The translations under genes were made by a program, and so were the position numbers. A model generated the notes under the pieces. It worked only from the letters and a program-made list of their open reading frames with translations. It had not been told where the DNA came from and did no database searches. From an uncultured Fastidiosipila sp. (GTDB lineage: Bacteria; Bacillota; Clostridia; Saccharofermentanales; Fastidiosipilaceae): DNA of 64,000 nucleotides. The stretch lies in assembly GCA_947253875.1 (NCBI GenBank), contig CAMYAM010000003.1, forward strand, positions 60,366 to 124,365, given 5' to 3'. Positions 1-8,883 of this stretch are shown here, piece by piece; positions within the stretch are counted from its first letter, which is position 1; each line of letters begins with the position of its first letter.

Positions 1-279
1 AGTTAAACTTGACTTTAAATTTTCATCAGGTCGAATACTCATAATTCCTGACTTGAAGACTAAATATTGTTGCTGACCATCCCAAACGAGCACACACCAA
101 TTATCATATGCAACAATATAACCTTTTCTAACTGACTCATTTTTCATAAAAATCTCTACTTCAACACTACCTTGAATGGCAGCTTCGAAGAATGCATCTT
201 GCAAAGATATTTTGTTATTTGATCTATATCTTTCCTTAAAATTATCTTTACTATATTTGAATCTGTAATCTCTATCCAT
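1..279 (-). CDS. hfq: RNA chaperone Hfq, divergent, partial (C-terminus beyond window)
   Basis: Reading leftward from an ATG at 279, the frame stays open to the window edge (93 codons seen). Residues 24-82 follow the Sm fold of Hfq: an LQD at residues 26-28 like the proximal-face signature, a strand reading VEIFMKNESVRKG in Sm1, AYDNW, then the Sm2 strand QQQYLVFKSGIMSI. Hfq is the hexameric Sm-like protein that binds small RNAs and mRNAs. The position just downstream of miaA is the classic miaA-hfq order. The usual Sm2 Tyr-Lys-His motif reads Phe75-Lys76-Ser77, so the normally conserved His is missing, and the N-terminus is about 20 residues longer than usual. AAGGAG lies 9 bases before the ATG. 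Identity is good; normal RNA binding is not assured. Confidence 0.85.
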   Translation of the reverse strand, partial: MDRDYRFKYSKDNFKERYRSNNKISLQDAFFEAAIQGSVEVEIFMKNESVRKGYIVAYDNWCVLVWDGQQQYLVFKSGIMSIRPDENLKSSLT

Positions 280-309
280 GTCTAAACTCCTTAAATATTC
301 TGTACTATA

Positions 310-338
310 ATAATAAAATTACTTAAAGATTTAACCAA
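310..338 (-). promoter_or_regulatory. Sigma-A-type promoter of hfq
   Basis: On the minus strand TTGGTT (338-333) is followed after 17 bases by TATTAT (315-310), about 30 bases before the hfq start. This gives hfq its own promoter in the 116-base gap after miaA, in addition to any read-through from mutSL-miaA. Confidence 0.55.
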
Positions 339-395
339 ATGGATATATGCACAATTTTATAAATCTAATACAAACTAAAACTTATCTTCTTACAT

Positions 396-1322
396 TTAGT
401 TAATACCTAAATTCTTTAAAACTAATTCAACATTATTTTTTGCCAGAGGGTCAAGATAATTTACCCAAGGTTTATGTCTGAACCATGTAAGTTGTCTTTT
501 TGCATAACGTCTAGAATATTTTTTCAGATCATTTACAGCTTCATCTAGGCTTATATCACCTTCAAAATACGGAAAAAATTCTTTATAACCAATAGCCTGT
601 AGAGATGTGCTATCAGCTGGTATAGAAGTCTCATATAGCATTTTTGCTTCTTCTAAGATTCCTTGTTTCAGCATAATGTCTACACGTTTATTGATTCTCT
701 CATAGAGAACTTCTCTATCCCAATCAAACATAAATACCCTAAACTCATAATCAAGATCAAGACTTTCTGCTTGCTCATCCCAATCACTTTGTTTCTCACC
801 TGTAGTGTAAGCAATTTCTAAAGCCCTAATGATTCGACGCTTATTATTGGGATGTAATTCTACAGCTTTACCAGGATCAACCTTTTTGAGATCTTTTAAC
901 AAAGCTTCACTACCCTCTTCTTCCATACGTCTTTCAAGGGCTTCTCTTAATGCTCTATCATTACTTCTTGGCTTGAATTTAGTAGCTTCAGCTAAGGAGG
1001 TTATATACTGAGGAGTCCCTCCACATACAATTGGAAATTTACCTGCAGCCAAAGCTTTCTCAATATTCTCAAGAGCAAGCTTTTGAAAAGTTTCAACTGT
1101 GAACTTTTCATCTAACTCTAAGATATCTAGCATAAGATGTTCCACTTCAGATCTTTCTTCTGCAGTAGCCTTAGCAGTCCCAATGTTTAAATGTTTATAC
1201 ACCTGCATTGAATCAGCTGATATTATCACTGAATTATCTATTCTCTTGGCTAGATCAATTGCAAAGCTACTTTTCCCTGATGCTGTTGGTCCAGTTATTA
1301 TTGGAATTATTGGTTTTGACAA
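396..1322 (-). CDS. miaA: tRNA dimethylallyltransferase MiaA
   Basis: This enzyme transfers a dimethylallyl group from DMAPP to N6 of A37 in tRNAs that read UNN codons. The 308-residue protein has the usual family length. It starts with the P-loop GPTASGKSS (residues 11-19), has DSMQVYKHLNIGTAKA (about 37-52), the substrate loop GGTPQYI near 100, and a C-terminal RRYAKRQLTWFRHKPW segment typical of MiaA. It lies 19 bases after mutL and before hfq in the same direction, so it is probably co-transcribed with the mismatch-repair genes. The DMAPP it uses can be supplied by the mevalonate genes elsewhere in the window. Identity is very secure. Confidence 0.97.
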   Translation of the reverse strand: MSKPIIPIITGPTASGKSSFAIDLAKRIDNSVIISADSMQVYKHLNIGTAKATAEERSEVEHLMLDILELDEKFTVETFQKLALENIEKALAAGKFPIVCGGTPQYITSLAEATKFKPRSNDRALREALERRMEEEGSEALLKDLKKVDPGKAVELHPNNKRRIIRALEIAYTTGEKQSDWDEQAESLDLDYEFRVFMFDWDREVLYERINKRVDIMLKQGILEEAKMLYETSIPADSTSLQAIGYKEFFPYFEGDISLDEAVNDLKKYSRRYAKRQLTWFRHKPWVNYLDPLAKNNVELVLKNLGIN

Positions 1323-1341
1323 AATCTCCTCCTACGCTAAC

Positions 1342-3372
1342 TTATACTACTCGTTTGAAGAGTTTCTCTAATTCATATTTACTTATTTCAAGTACTATTG
1401 GTCTGCCATGCGGACAGTGGTATGGATTATCTAGTTCCAATAAAAGCGTCCTCAGCTCCTCAACTTCTCTTACATTCAAAACATCATGAGCTTTCACTGC
1501 AGCCTTACAGGAAGCAGTTGCAATGATATGATAAATAAGTTCCCTGTCACCTTTAAGCTGATCTACACCATTCTCTAAAACATCATCTAATAAATATTTA
1601 AGAGATTTCTCTGGATCTACCATTTCAGGACCAACTGGTATTGCACGTATCAATATCTCTGCAGGTCCGAACATATCCAGCTCAAACCCATATTGACTAA
1701 AGAAATCTGGATTTTCTTGAATGAAAATCTCTTCTTGTGGGTTCAATTTAACATTTACAGGTTCTATTAAGTATTGAGTATTTATCTTATGATTTTCAGC
1801 ATAATTTTTTAAGTTTTCTTCGAAAAGAATTTTTTCATGGGCTGCATGCTGATCTATAACAATTACTTTGCCATTATTTTCAAAAAGCAAGTAAGTTTTA
1901 AATAGTTCACCTGCATACCTAGCTTGTTGGAGCTCTTTTCTTCTAATTACGTCAGCATCCAAATCACTATTATCATCAAAATTCATCTGCTCAAATGATG
2001 TTTCAGGTTGTTTAGTTTGATAATCATTATCCAGTTTATTAGTATCTTCTAAATTTTCATATTTTTTTAAGCTTTCAGCAATACTCAAATTTAGCTCATC
2101 TACGTCAGCTTGTTTATTACTGAATCCATTATCTTGATGCAAATTCTTCTTGTACGAATTGACTCTACCTAATCCTGCAAAATCAAAATAAATCTTTGAT
2201 GAATTTTCGTTCTCCGTGAAAATGTTTTTATTTATTTCAGCACTCACATTTGACTTGTCTACATTCAAGTTACTTGATTTAGGGTCAAATTTTAATTCTT
2301 GTTTATCGATATTTGCTAAATCTTCATCTTTTATACCTGTATTTTCGTCTGTATCTAAACCTATCCTTGCAGGTCTAAGAGCAGTAAACAATGAATTCTG
2401 AACTGTGTGATATACGGCTCTATAAATTTCGCTATCATTCCAAAATCTTACTTCAAGTTTTCTTGGATGAACATTAACGTCTACTAAATTACCTGGAATC
2501 TCCAAGTTCAAAACACAAGCTGGATATTTTTGCGTCATAAGTGTTGATTTATAAGCATCTTCAGTTGCCTTAGTTAAAATTGGAGATTTAATACATCTAC
2601 CATTAACGAAAAAATATTCCCATCTTCTAGATTTTCTACTAATTTCAGGTAGACCGATATAACCTCCTATTTTGACTGAATCAGATGGTTTTCCGTCTAA
2701 AATTCCTGTCATACCTTTTGCCATTTGAGCGCCGAAAACTGCATAAATTACACTTAGTAATTTATGATCTCCTGGAGTATGTAAAACTTCTTTACCAGAA
2801 TTATCAAAATAAAAAGATATACCAGGATGGCCCAAAGCTAACTCTTGAATAACTTCTGTAATTTTTCCTGCCTCACCCTGGTCAGTTTTTAGAAATTTAA
2901 ATCTAGCTGGGGTATTATAGAACAAATCTTTTACTTCAATATTTGTTCCTTGCTTACAATGAACTGATCTTTTCGAGACTATATTACCCGCCTCTATAAT
3001 CAACTCCGTCCCAATTTCATCCTCTTCTCGGCGAGTTTCAATTTTAACTTTTGCAACCGCTGCTATAGTTGGCAAAGCTTCACCTCTAAATCCTAAAGTT
3101 GAGAGTGAATTCAAATCTTCAATTTCTACAATCTTACTGGTGGCATGATCTTTAAAAGCTAACTCAACATCTTCAGCACTCATACCTTTACCATTGTCTA
3201 TTACTTTGATAGAACTTTTACCACCATTTTTGATAAAAACAGATATCCTACTTGAACCTGCATCTAAAGAGTTTTCCAAAAGTTCTTTTACAACAGAACT
3301 TGGTCCTTCTACAACTTCTCCAGCAGCAATACTCTGACTTGTTAATTTATCTAATACTCTTATTTCACTCAT
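1342..3372 (-). CDS. mutL: DNA mismatch repair protein MutL
   Basis: MutL couples mismatch recognition by MutS to strand incision. The N-terminal GHKL ATPase is clear: ELLENSLDAG (about 30-40), DNGKGM (60-65) and LGFRGEA (about 93-99). A long Asn/Asp/Lys-rich linker runs from about residue 335 to 480. The C-terminal dimerisation/endonuclease domain has DQHAAHEKILFE (507-518), which fits the DQHA(X)2E(X)4E metal-binding signature of nicking MutL proteins, and CPHGRP near 653. This MutL therefore probably has intrinsic nicking activity, as in bacteria without MutH. It follows mutS by 60 bases. At 676 residues it is within the normal range. Confidence 0.97.
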   Translation of the reverse strand: MSEIRVLDKLTSQSIAAGEVVEGPSSVVKELLENSLDAGSSRISVFIKNGGKSSIKVIDNGKGMSAEDVELAFKDHATSKIVEIEDLNSLSTLGFRGEALPTIAAVAKVKIETRREEDEIGTELIIEAGNIVSKRSVHCKQGTNIEVKDLFYNTPARFKFLKTDQGEAGKITEVIQELALGHPGISFYFDNSGKEVLHTPGDHKLLSVIYAVFGAQMAKGMTGILDGKPSDSVKIGGYIGLPEISRKSRRWEYFFVNGRCIKSPILTKATEDAYKSTLMTQKYPACVLNLEIPGNLVDVNVHPRKLEVRFWNDSEIYRAVYHTVQNSLFTALRPARIGLDTDENTGIKDEDLANIDKQELKFDPKSSNLNVDKSNVSAEINKNIFTENENSSKIYFDFAGLGRVNSYKKNLHQDNGFSNKQADVDELNLSIAESLKKYENLEDTNKLDNDYQTKQPETSFEQMNFDDNSDLDADVIRRKELQQARYAGELFKTYLLFENNGKVIVIDQHAAHEKILFEENLKNYAENHKINTQYLIEPVNVKLNPQEEIFIQENPDFFSQYGFELDMFGPAEILIRAIPVGPEMVDPEKSLKYLLDDVLENGVDQLKGDRELIYHIIATASCKAAVKAHDVLNVREVEELRTLLLELDNPYHCPHGRPIVLEISKYELEKLFKRVV

Positions 3373-3432
3373 TTTTAAATTTACTCCACTTACTACTTTA
3401 GTGCAAAATCCCCGCTTACAGATTATATTAGC

Positions 3433-6060
3433 TTACATCTTCTTGGCATCTTCAGATAATTTATATAGTGTTTGCAGGGCTTCCATCGGCGTCATATTTT
3501 GCACATCTAACGTGCTCAAATTTTCCATAATTTCATTATTTCTTTGCATCTCAACAGAAGAGCTAAATAAGTCTATCTGCCCGTTTATTTCATTAGGGCT
3601 TTTGCTTCTAGGCGTATTTTTATTTGCTGAATTTCTCTCAAGATTATAAAGAATTTCATACGCCCTATTGACAACAGTTTTTGGCAAGCCAGCCAATTTT
3701 GCAACTTCCACACCATAACTTTGGTCAGTTGGACCTCTTTCTATATGATGTAAAAACTCAATATCGCTGTCCTTATCTGCTTTTTTAACAGCAACATGAT
3801 AGTTTTTAATATTAGGAATTGATTTTTCCAGGTCTGTTAACTCATGATAATGTGTCGCAAATAGGGTCCTAGATCCTAATAATTTAGCATTTGAAACTCT
3901 CTCCAAAACTGCCCATGCTATGGCTAAGCCATCATAAGTACTCGTTCCTCTACCAATTTCATCAAGAATAAGTAAGCTCCTAGAGCTAGCATTATTTAAG
4001 ATATATGCTACTTCATTCATCTCTACCATAAAGGTTGATTGTCCAGAGCTTAGATCATCAGAAGCCCCTATTCTGGTAAAAATTTGATCAGTAATTCCTA
4101 TTTCAGCTTTTTCAGCTGGAACAAAACTTCCAATTTGCGCCATAATATTTATTAACGCTAATTGACGCATATATGTAGATTTACCTGACATATTTGGTCC
4201 TGTTAGAAGTATTACTTCTGAGTCTTTTTCCAACTTAGCATTATTAGGAACAAACTCAGCCTTTGGTAAAACCTTTTCAACTACAGGATGCCTAGATGCC
4301 TCTAGCCTAATAACTGGATCTTGAGATATGACTGGTCTGGCATAATTATTTCTTTCTGCTATTTCAGCAAAACTTACGATAACATCTAAGTTTGCAATTA
4401 ATTCTGCATTTTGTTTAATACTCTCTAAATGTTGCGAAAGATATGACCTTAATTCTACAAAAACTTCATATTCCCTCGACTGCAAGCGTTGCTTGGCTCC
4501 TAGAATCTTATCTTCTATTTCTTTAAGTTCTGGAATTATATATCTTTCTGAATTTGCTAATGTTTGTTTTCTCTGATAGTGCTCCGGAACTAAATTAAGA
4601 TTCGATTTTGTTACTTCTATAAAATACCCGAAAACTCTGTTGTACCCTATTTTTAAATTTTTAATACCGTATTTATCTTTTTCTTCTTGCTCTAATTTAA
4701 GAATCCATTCACTTCCATGCTCATCAATTTCTCTATTCTCATCAATAATATCATCGAATCCAGTTTTTATAATATTTCCATCTTGTATCGTAATTGGTAA
4801 AGTTTCCATCAACGCATTATTCAGAACATTTACTACTTCTTCTAAAGGATTAACATTATCAATTATTTGCTTAAGTCCACTGTCTTTCATCTGTTGTGAA
4901 AGGTCTTTTAAAGCTGGAAGTTTCGAAAGAGTTTGCCCTAAAGCTTGCATCTCTCTAGGATTAATTTGGTTCATGCTCAATTTACCAGCTAATCTAGCCA
5001 AGTCATGCATTCCATTCAAAACTTCTTTTATCTCTTGTCTTAGAATAAAAGAACTTTTAACCAATTCCACTGCATCTAATCGTTCATTTATTTTATTTAT
5101 GTCTAAAAGTGGTTGTTCTAGCCATTTTCTGAGCATTCTACTTCCCATTGCGGTCTCAGTTTTATCCAAAACCCAGAGCAAAGAACCTTTCTTCTTACGT
5201 TCCCTTAAAGTTTCTGTTATTTCCAAGCTGGCCCTTGCACTAGCGCTCATTTCCATGAACTCTTGGATTTGATAAATCTCTAGTTTTCCAATGTGATCAG
5301 GTATTGATTTTTGAGTATCGACAATATAACTTAAAAGCCCTTGCGCTGCTTTATCTAGAATAGAATTTATTTTAGTTTCTTCAGGCAAAAATTTATCAAA
5401 ATTATTTTCATTAAAATATTTAGAATCTATCACAGAAAAATAAAAATTCTCATTCTGGAGAAGCTTAGCTAATTCCGAATCCATAAATTCTGAATCCACA
5501 ATTATCTCTGCTGGAGCAACTCTGTGCACTTCGTTATAAAGTTTAATCTCACTGTCGCCATAGATAATTTCTGTTCCATTAAACTCCCCACTAGTGAGGT
5601 CAATATTCGCTATGGCAAAAGCTGTTCCTAATTTAAAGATAGCAGATAAATAATTATTCTTGCTTTCGTCAATATTGTGGATATCTGTAACAGTACCAGG
5701 AGTTATAATTTTAACTATTTCTCTTTTAACAATACCTTTAGCTAGAGCAGGATCTTCCATTTGCTCACAAATGGCTATTTTATAATTCTTATCAATTAAT
5801 TTATCTATATAACTATCTACGGCATGATAAGGAACACCTGCCATTGGAGCCTTTTCTGACAGACCACAATCTCTTGCTGTCAAAGTTAACTCCAATTCTT
5901 TAGACATTAGAACAGCATCATCAAAAAAAAGCTCGTAAAAATCTCCAAGACGAAATAGTAATATGCAGTCAGGCCTTGCCATCTTATTATTTACATACTG
6001 CTGCATCATTGGACTTAATCTATCAATATCATTTGCAATGTCATTAAAACTTAACGCCAT
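3433..6060 (-). CDS. mutS: DNA mismatch repair protein MutS
   Basis: MutS recognises mispaired DNA and acts with MutL. The mismatch-reading Phe-X-Glu is seen in GDFYELF (Phe41, Glu43). The ABC-type ATPase has Walker A GPNMSGKST near residue 620 and Walker B LLILDEIGRGTSTYDG near 697, followed by the family motif TLFATHYHEL. Length (875 residues) is normal. The ATG at 6060 is preferred over an upstream TTG at 6063 because AGGAG sits 6-8 bases before it. A C-terminal tail of about 70 residues looks like the usual dimerisation tail. Confidence 0.97.
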   Translation of the reverse strand: MALSFNDIANDIDRLSPMMQQYVNNKMARPDCILLFRLGDFYELFFDDAVLMSKELELTLTARDCGLSEKAPMAGVPYHAVDSYIDKLIDKNYKIAICEQMEDPALAKGIVKREIVKIITPGTVTDIHNIDESKNNYLSAIFKLGTAFAIANIDLTSGEFNGTEIIYGDSEIKLYNEVHRVAPAEIIVDSEFMDSELAKLLQNENFYFSVIDSKYFNENNFDKFLPEETKINSILDKAAQGLLSYIVDTQKSIPDHIGKLEIYQIQEFMEMSASARASLEITETLRERKKKGSLLWVLDKTETAMGSRMLRKWLEQPLLDINKINERLDAVELVKSSFILRQEIKEVLNGMHDLARLAGKLSMNQINPREMQALGQTLSKLPALKDLSQQMKDSGLKQIIDNVNPLEEVVNVLNNALMETLPITIQDGNIIKTGFDDIIDENREIDEHGSEWILKLEQEEKDKYGIKNLKIGYNRVFGYFIEVTKSNLNLVPEHYQRKQTLANSERYIIPELKEIEDKILGAKQRLQSREYEVFVELRSYLSQHLESIKQNAELIANLDVIVSFAEIAERNNYARPVISQDPVIRLEASRHPVVEKVLPKAEFVPNNAKLEKDSEVILLTGPNMSGKSTYMRQLALINIMAQIGSFVPAEKAEIGITDQIFTRIGASDDLSSGQSTFMVEMNEVAYILNNASSRSLLILDEIGRGTSTYDGLAIAWAVLERVSNAKLLGSRTLFATHYHELTDLEKSIPNIKNYHVAVKKADKDSDIEFLHHIERGPTDQSYGVEVAKLAGLPKTVVNRAYEILYNLERNSANKNTPRSKSPNEINGQIDLFSSSVEMQRNNEIMENLSTLDVQNMTPMEALQTLYKLSEDAKKM

Positions 6061-6118
6061 CAAATACTCCTAGCCAAAATAATTAATTAAATAAATTCTT
6101 AATTAATCTATATTTAAT

Positions 6119-7831
6119 CTAATCCTTTAAATCATCAGTGTTTGTATCAAGTTGAGAAGCCTTATCTGCCAATTGTGCATCTTCTAATTGCTCTTGCTCC
6201 AAATTATCTTGTTCTGCTCTCTCTTGCTCTAAACGCTCTTGTTCTCGTCTTTCTCGCTCTTTAATCTTCTTTTCTTCAACATCTTGAATCAAACGAACAA
6301 GATCTGACATTACTAAATAGCCTCCACCTACATTCACAGGTTCATTTTCTATAACAAAGTTCTTATAAATTTTTTGTAACTCTGTCTCTTCATTCCACAA
6401 AATTACTGGTTCGTTCAATGCTTGATTTCCAAAAACTTCAAAGAGAGTAGTATCTCTAGCTTCTGGCAATGAAAATAATCGAAAACTATTATTGATATCT
6501 TTAATATCACTTCCACTTTCACTTGCTTCTGAAACTCCTGTACCAAGTATTGGAGATTGTAAAATAAACAGTTCTGGTCTTAAAGTTCCAGGATTTTTTA
6601 CTTTCATAACATCATCAGATTCAGCTATTTCATCATTTAAAAGATCAAAAATTATGTTCTCATCATCACTATTTTTTCTTACTTCATCATCTAATAACTC
6701 TATATCTTCATCTGTAGCGAAATAATGCCAAGCCTTAAAACACGCCTTTACTAGTCTTTCTAAGCTTAAATTATTAATATCTGGGACAAAAATGTTAAGA
6801 GAGATAGAATCAGCAGAGTATTTCAGTTCCCAAAAACTTTTATCAAATATTCTTGGAACTCTATCTACGATTCCTAATGAGTTAAAACTATTAGCAACTA
6901 AATCCTTGTCACTCGTAGAGTATAGAACTGTTTGCCACAAATTATCTGCAGGTAGTTCTATAACATTACCTACAACTTGAGGATTATTTTCTAAAATATC
7001 ATCTTCTTCATAAACAGCTGATACGTTGGAATTATCAGAAGTAATATCTGATATGTCTTCAAAATCATCTGTTGAAATTTCAGACACCTTATTTGCTAAA
7101 AGCACCTGCTTTTCCTTACTTTTTGCTTTTATTTCTAACTCTGAATCTTTGCTAATTCGCATACCTTCTTCGGTATATATTTGATTGGCATTTGCCAGCA
7201 TTAACAATTCACCAGATCTACTATTCCTAAATATTTCTCCAGGTAAATTTGTTTTGCTTATATCAAAAGCTATACCATCAAATACATGCAACGTAGATTT
7301 AGCTAGTTTGGGTAAATAAATAATTGCTGTAGTACCATATACTCCATTTAATTTATAATACTCATCCAATAAAATTCTAATTAAACCAAAAATATCTAAT
7401 ATATAGTACTCAGATAATCCTAACTGCCTATATAGTTGTAAAGACCTGTCAATTCCACTAATGAAGCTTAAAAGTACAAATAAACCCTGATAGTCATCTA
7501 GACCATTCTCAGGAATTAAATTATGTAACAATTCTTCATCATGACTTAAGATTTCAGTATCAAACATTATATATCTAATAAAGCATGACCAGGTGTAGAT
7601 CTCATCGCTTTGCAAGATACGACTACCAGCTCTGACAAAAACATTGAGCTTCTCTTGATCCAAATCTAACCACTTATTGTAACGTCTATACCAAGTTAAT
7701 AAATATCTTTCTCTATTATCAGGATCAGACTTATATTTATCAATTGCAGCGATAAAGTAAGTTTCCCATGAGCGTGGCAAAGCTTCTGGAGCTATTCCTA
7801 AATTTATCATTGTTTCTTTAAAATTTATCAT
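6119..7831 (-). CDS. Putative GNAT_C/NAT_N-type acyltransferase-domain protein, expanded and divergent
   Basis: A 570-residue protein with no signal peptide. Three stretches resemble, by eye, the acyltransferase-domain proteins of the NAT_N/GNAT_C type (PF18082/PF18164). They are DIFGLIRILLDEYYKLNGVYG followed by a hydrophobic helix ending STLHVFDGIAFDI (about 148-195); SLNIFVPDINNLSLERLVKACFKAWHYF (about 345-375); and SFRLFSLPEA...VFG...ETELQKIYKNF (about 450-495). Those proteins are normally about 300 residues. Here an acidic Ser/Asp-rich insertion separates the segments, and the last 60 residues are a Glu/Arg/Gln-rich coiled coil. No function is known. The gene sits just upstream of mutS in the same direction and may be its operon partner. 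The family call is tentative. Confidence 0.45.
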   Translation of the reverse strand: MINFKETMINLGIAPEALPRSWETYFIAAIDKYKSDPDNRERYLLTWYRRYNKWLDLDQEKLNVFVRAGSRILQSDEIYTWSCFIRYIMFDTEILSHDEELLHNLIPENGLDDYQGLFVLLSFISGIDRSLQLYRQLGLSEYYILDIFGLIRILLDEYYKLNGVYGTTAIIYLPKLAKSTLHVFDGIAFDISKTNLPGEIFRNSRSGELLMLANANQIYTEEGMRISKDSELEIKAKSKEKQVLLANKVSEISTDDFEDISDITSDNSNVSAVYEEDDILENNPQVVGNVIELPADNLWQTVLYSTSDKDLVANSFNSLGIVDRVPRIFDKSFWELKYSADSISLNIFVPDINNLSLERLVKACFKAWHYFATDEDIELLDDEVRKNSDDENIIFDLLNDEIAESDDVMKVKNPGTLRPELFILQSPILGTGVSEASESGSDIKDINNSFRLFSLPEARDTTLFEVFGNQALNEPVILWNEETELQKIYKNFVIENEPVNVGGGYLVMSDLVRLIQDVEEKKIKERERREQERLEQERAEQDNLEQEQLEDAQLADKASQLDTNTDDLKD

Positions 7832-7926
7832 AATTAATCTCTTACTTTTGTCCTTATTTTAATTAGATTCAAGTACCTTAGTCTATACAATTACTCTAAG
7901 ACTATAACCATCTCAACTATTACATT

Positions 7927-7956
7927 ATTATAATTCTATAAACTAATGCCATTCAA
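7927..7956 (-). promoter_or_regulatory. Promoter upstream of the acyltransferase-like gene and mutSL
   Basis: On the minus strand TTGAAT (7956-7951) and TATAAT (7932-7927) are separated by 18 bases, about 95 bases before the start at 7831. It could drive the whole leftward run to miaA. Confidence 0.5.
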
Positions 7957-7998
7957 ACTTAACTTTAACTATATATTGTCATTATTTTAACAGAAGTA

Positions 7999-8862
7999 CT
8001 AGAAACTTCTACCACCACCGCCAACATTTCTACCGCCTCCACTCATGCTGGAGCCACCAGAATAACTATTATAATTACCACTATTTGATAAATTTCTTCT
8101 AGGCAATGGTCTGTAAACTCTATAACTTTGATGGTTACTGATTATATCTTCAAATTGAGAATATTCTGCAATAGAGTTTTTAGCATAATTATACATTGGT
8201 TTATTTTCATACTTATCGTAATCTTTTACTACTCTTGTAAAGTATATAAAAGCTGCTCCAACACCAAAAATTAAACCTATAAATATTGGGCTTACAAAAT
8301 CATAGCTCCTAGTTTGATTAAGCGAATTATTACCATCATAATTATCGCCAATTTGTAGTCTCATCTCTATACTGTCTAACGCAGCAACAAACGCTGAAAA
8401 ATACTCTTCATTACGAACATCATCAAACATTGAATCCAGAAGTTTTTCAACTTCAAAGTCATCGAAAATATTTATAGCTTCACCAAAGGTGCCAAAGTGA
8501 TAATTTCTATTATCTATATCAATTATGATAAAAAAACCATTCAAAACTTTACCTGTATGTTCAGGGTCATTTAATTCTTCATACCTATCTATTCCATAAG
8601 TTTCTGTTGATTTTCCCTGGCTATCATTAATAGTGAAAAAATTTACATACCATGTTTTATTATTATCATTAAGAATTTGTTTAGCCATATTTAAAATCTC
8701 TGTTTCTTCATTAGAAGTTAGTAAATCAGCTCTGTCCTCAACTTCAACTTTAGAATTATCTAGTGCAAATATTTTATTCATACTAATAAAAATGCATAGA
8801 AAAACACAAACTAAGAAAATTAGTTTTGTGCTTCTATTCTTTAATATTTTAGTAAAACTCAT
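7999..8862 (-). CDS. TPM-domain membrane protein (YdjH/YgcG-like)
   Basis: A 287-residue protein with an N-terminal hydrophobic segment (about residues 13-33) acting as signal or anchor. It has an extracytoplasmic TPM domain (about 36-165; note VEDRADLLTSNEE, GFFIIIDIDNRNYHFGTFGEA and FDDFEVEKLLDSMF) and a transmembrane helix near 190-210. The Gly/Ser-rich tail ends GGGGRSF, typical of YgcG-like proteins. It is last in a leftward trio behind a zinc-ribbon membrane protein and an SPFH protein, the order of B. subtilis ydjI/ydjG/ydjH relatives that work with PspA at the membrane. The domain call is firm; the role in membrane stress is inferred from context. Confidence 0.8.
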   Translation of the reverse strand: MSFTKILKNRSTKLIFLVCVFLCIFISMNKIFALDNSKVEVEDRADLLTSNEETEILNMAKQILNDNNKTWYVNFFTINDSQGKSTETYGIDRYEELNDPEHTGKVLNGFFIIIDIDNRNYHFGTFGEAINIFDDFEVEKLLDSMFDDVRNEEYFSAFVAALDSIEMRLQIGDNYDGNNSLNQTRSYDFVSPIFIGLIFGVGAAFIYFTRVVKDYDKYENKPMYNYAKNSIAEYSQFEDIISNHQSYRVYRPLPRRNLSNSGNYNSYSGGSSMSGGGRNVGGGGRSF

Positions 8863-8883
8863 AGCACCCCATCCTTACTTTAT

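Noticed and set aside
4640..5272. A 210-codon open frame on the plus strand inside mutS
   Set aside because: Opposite-strand shadow of a well-supported gene, with Ser/Phe/Ile-rich composition and no motif or ribosome binding site.
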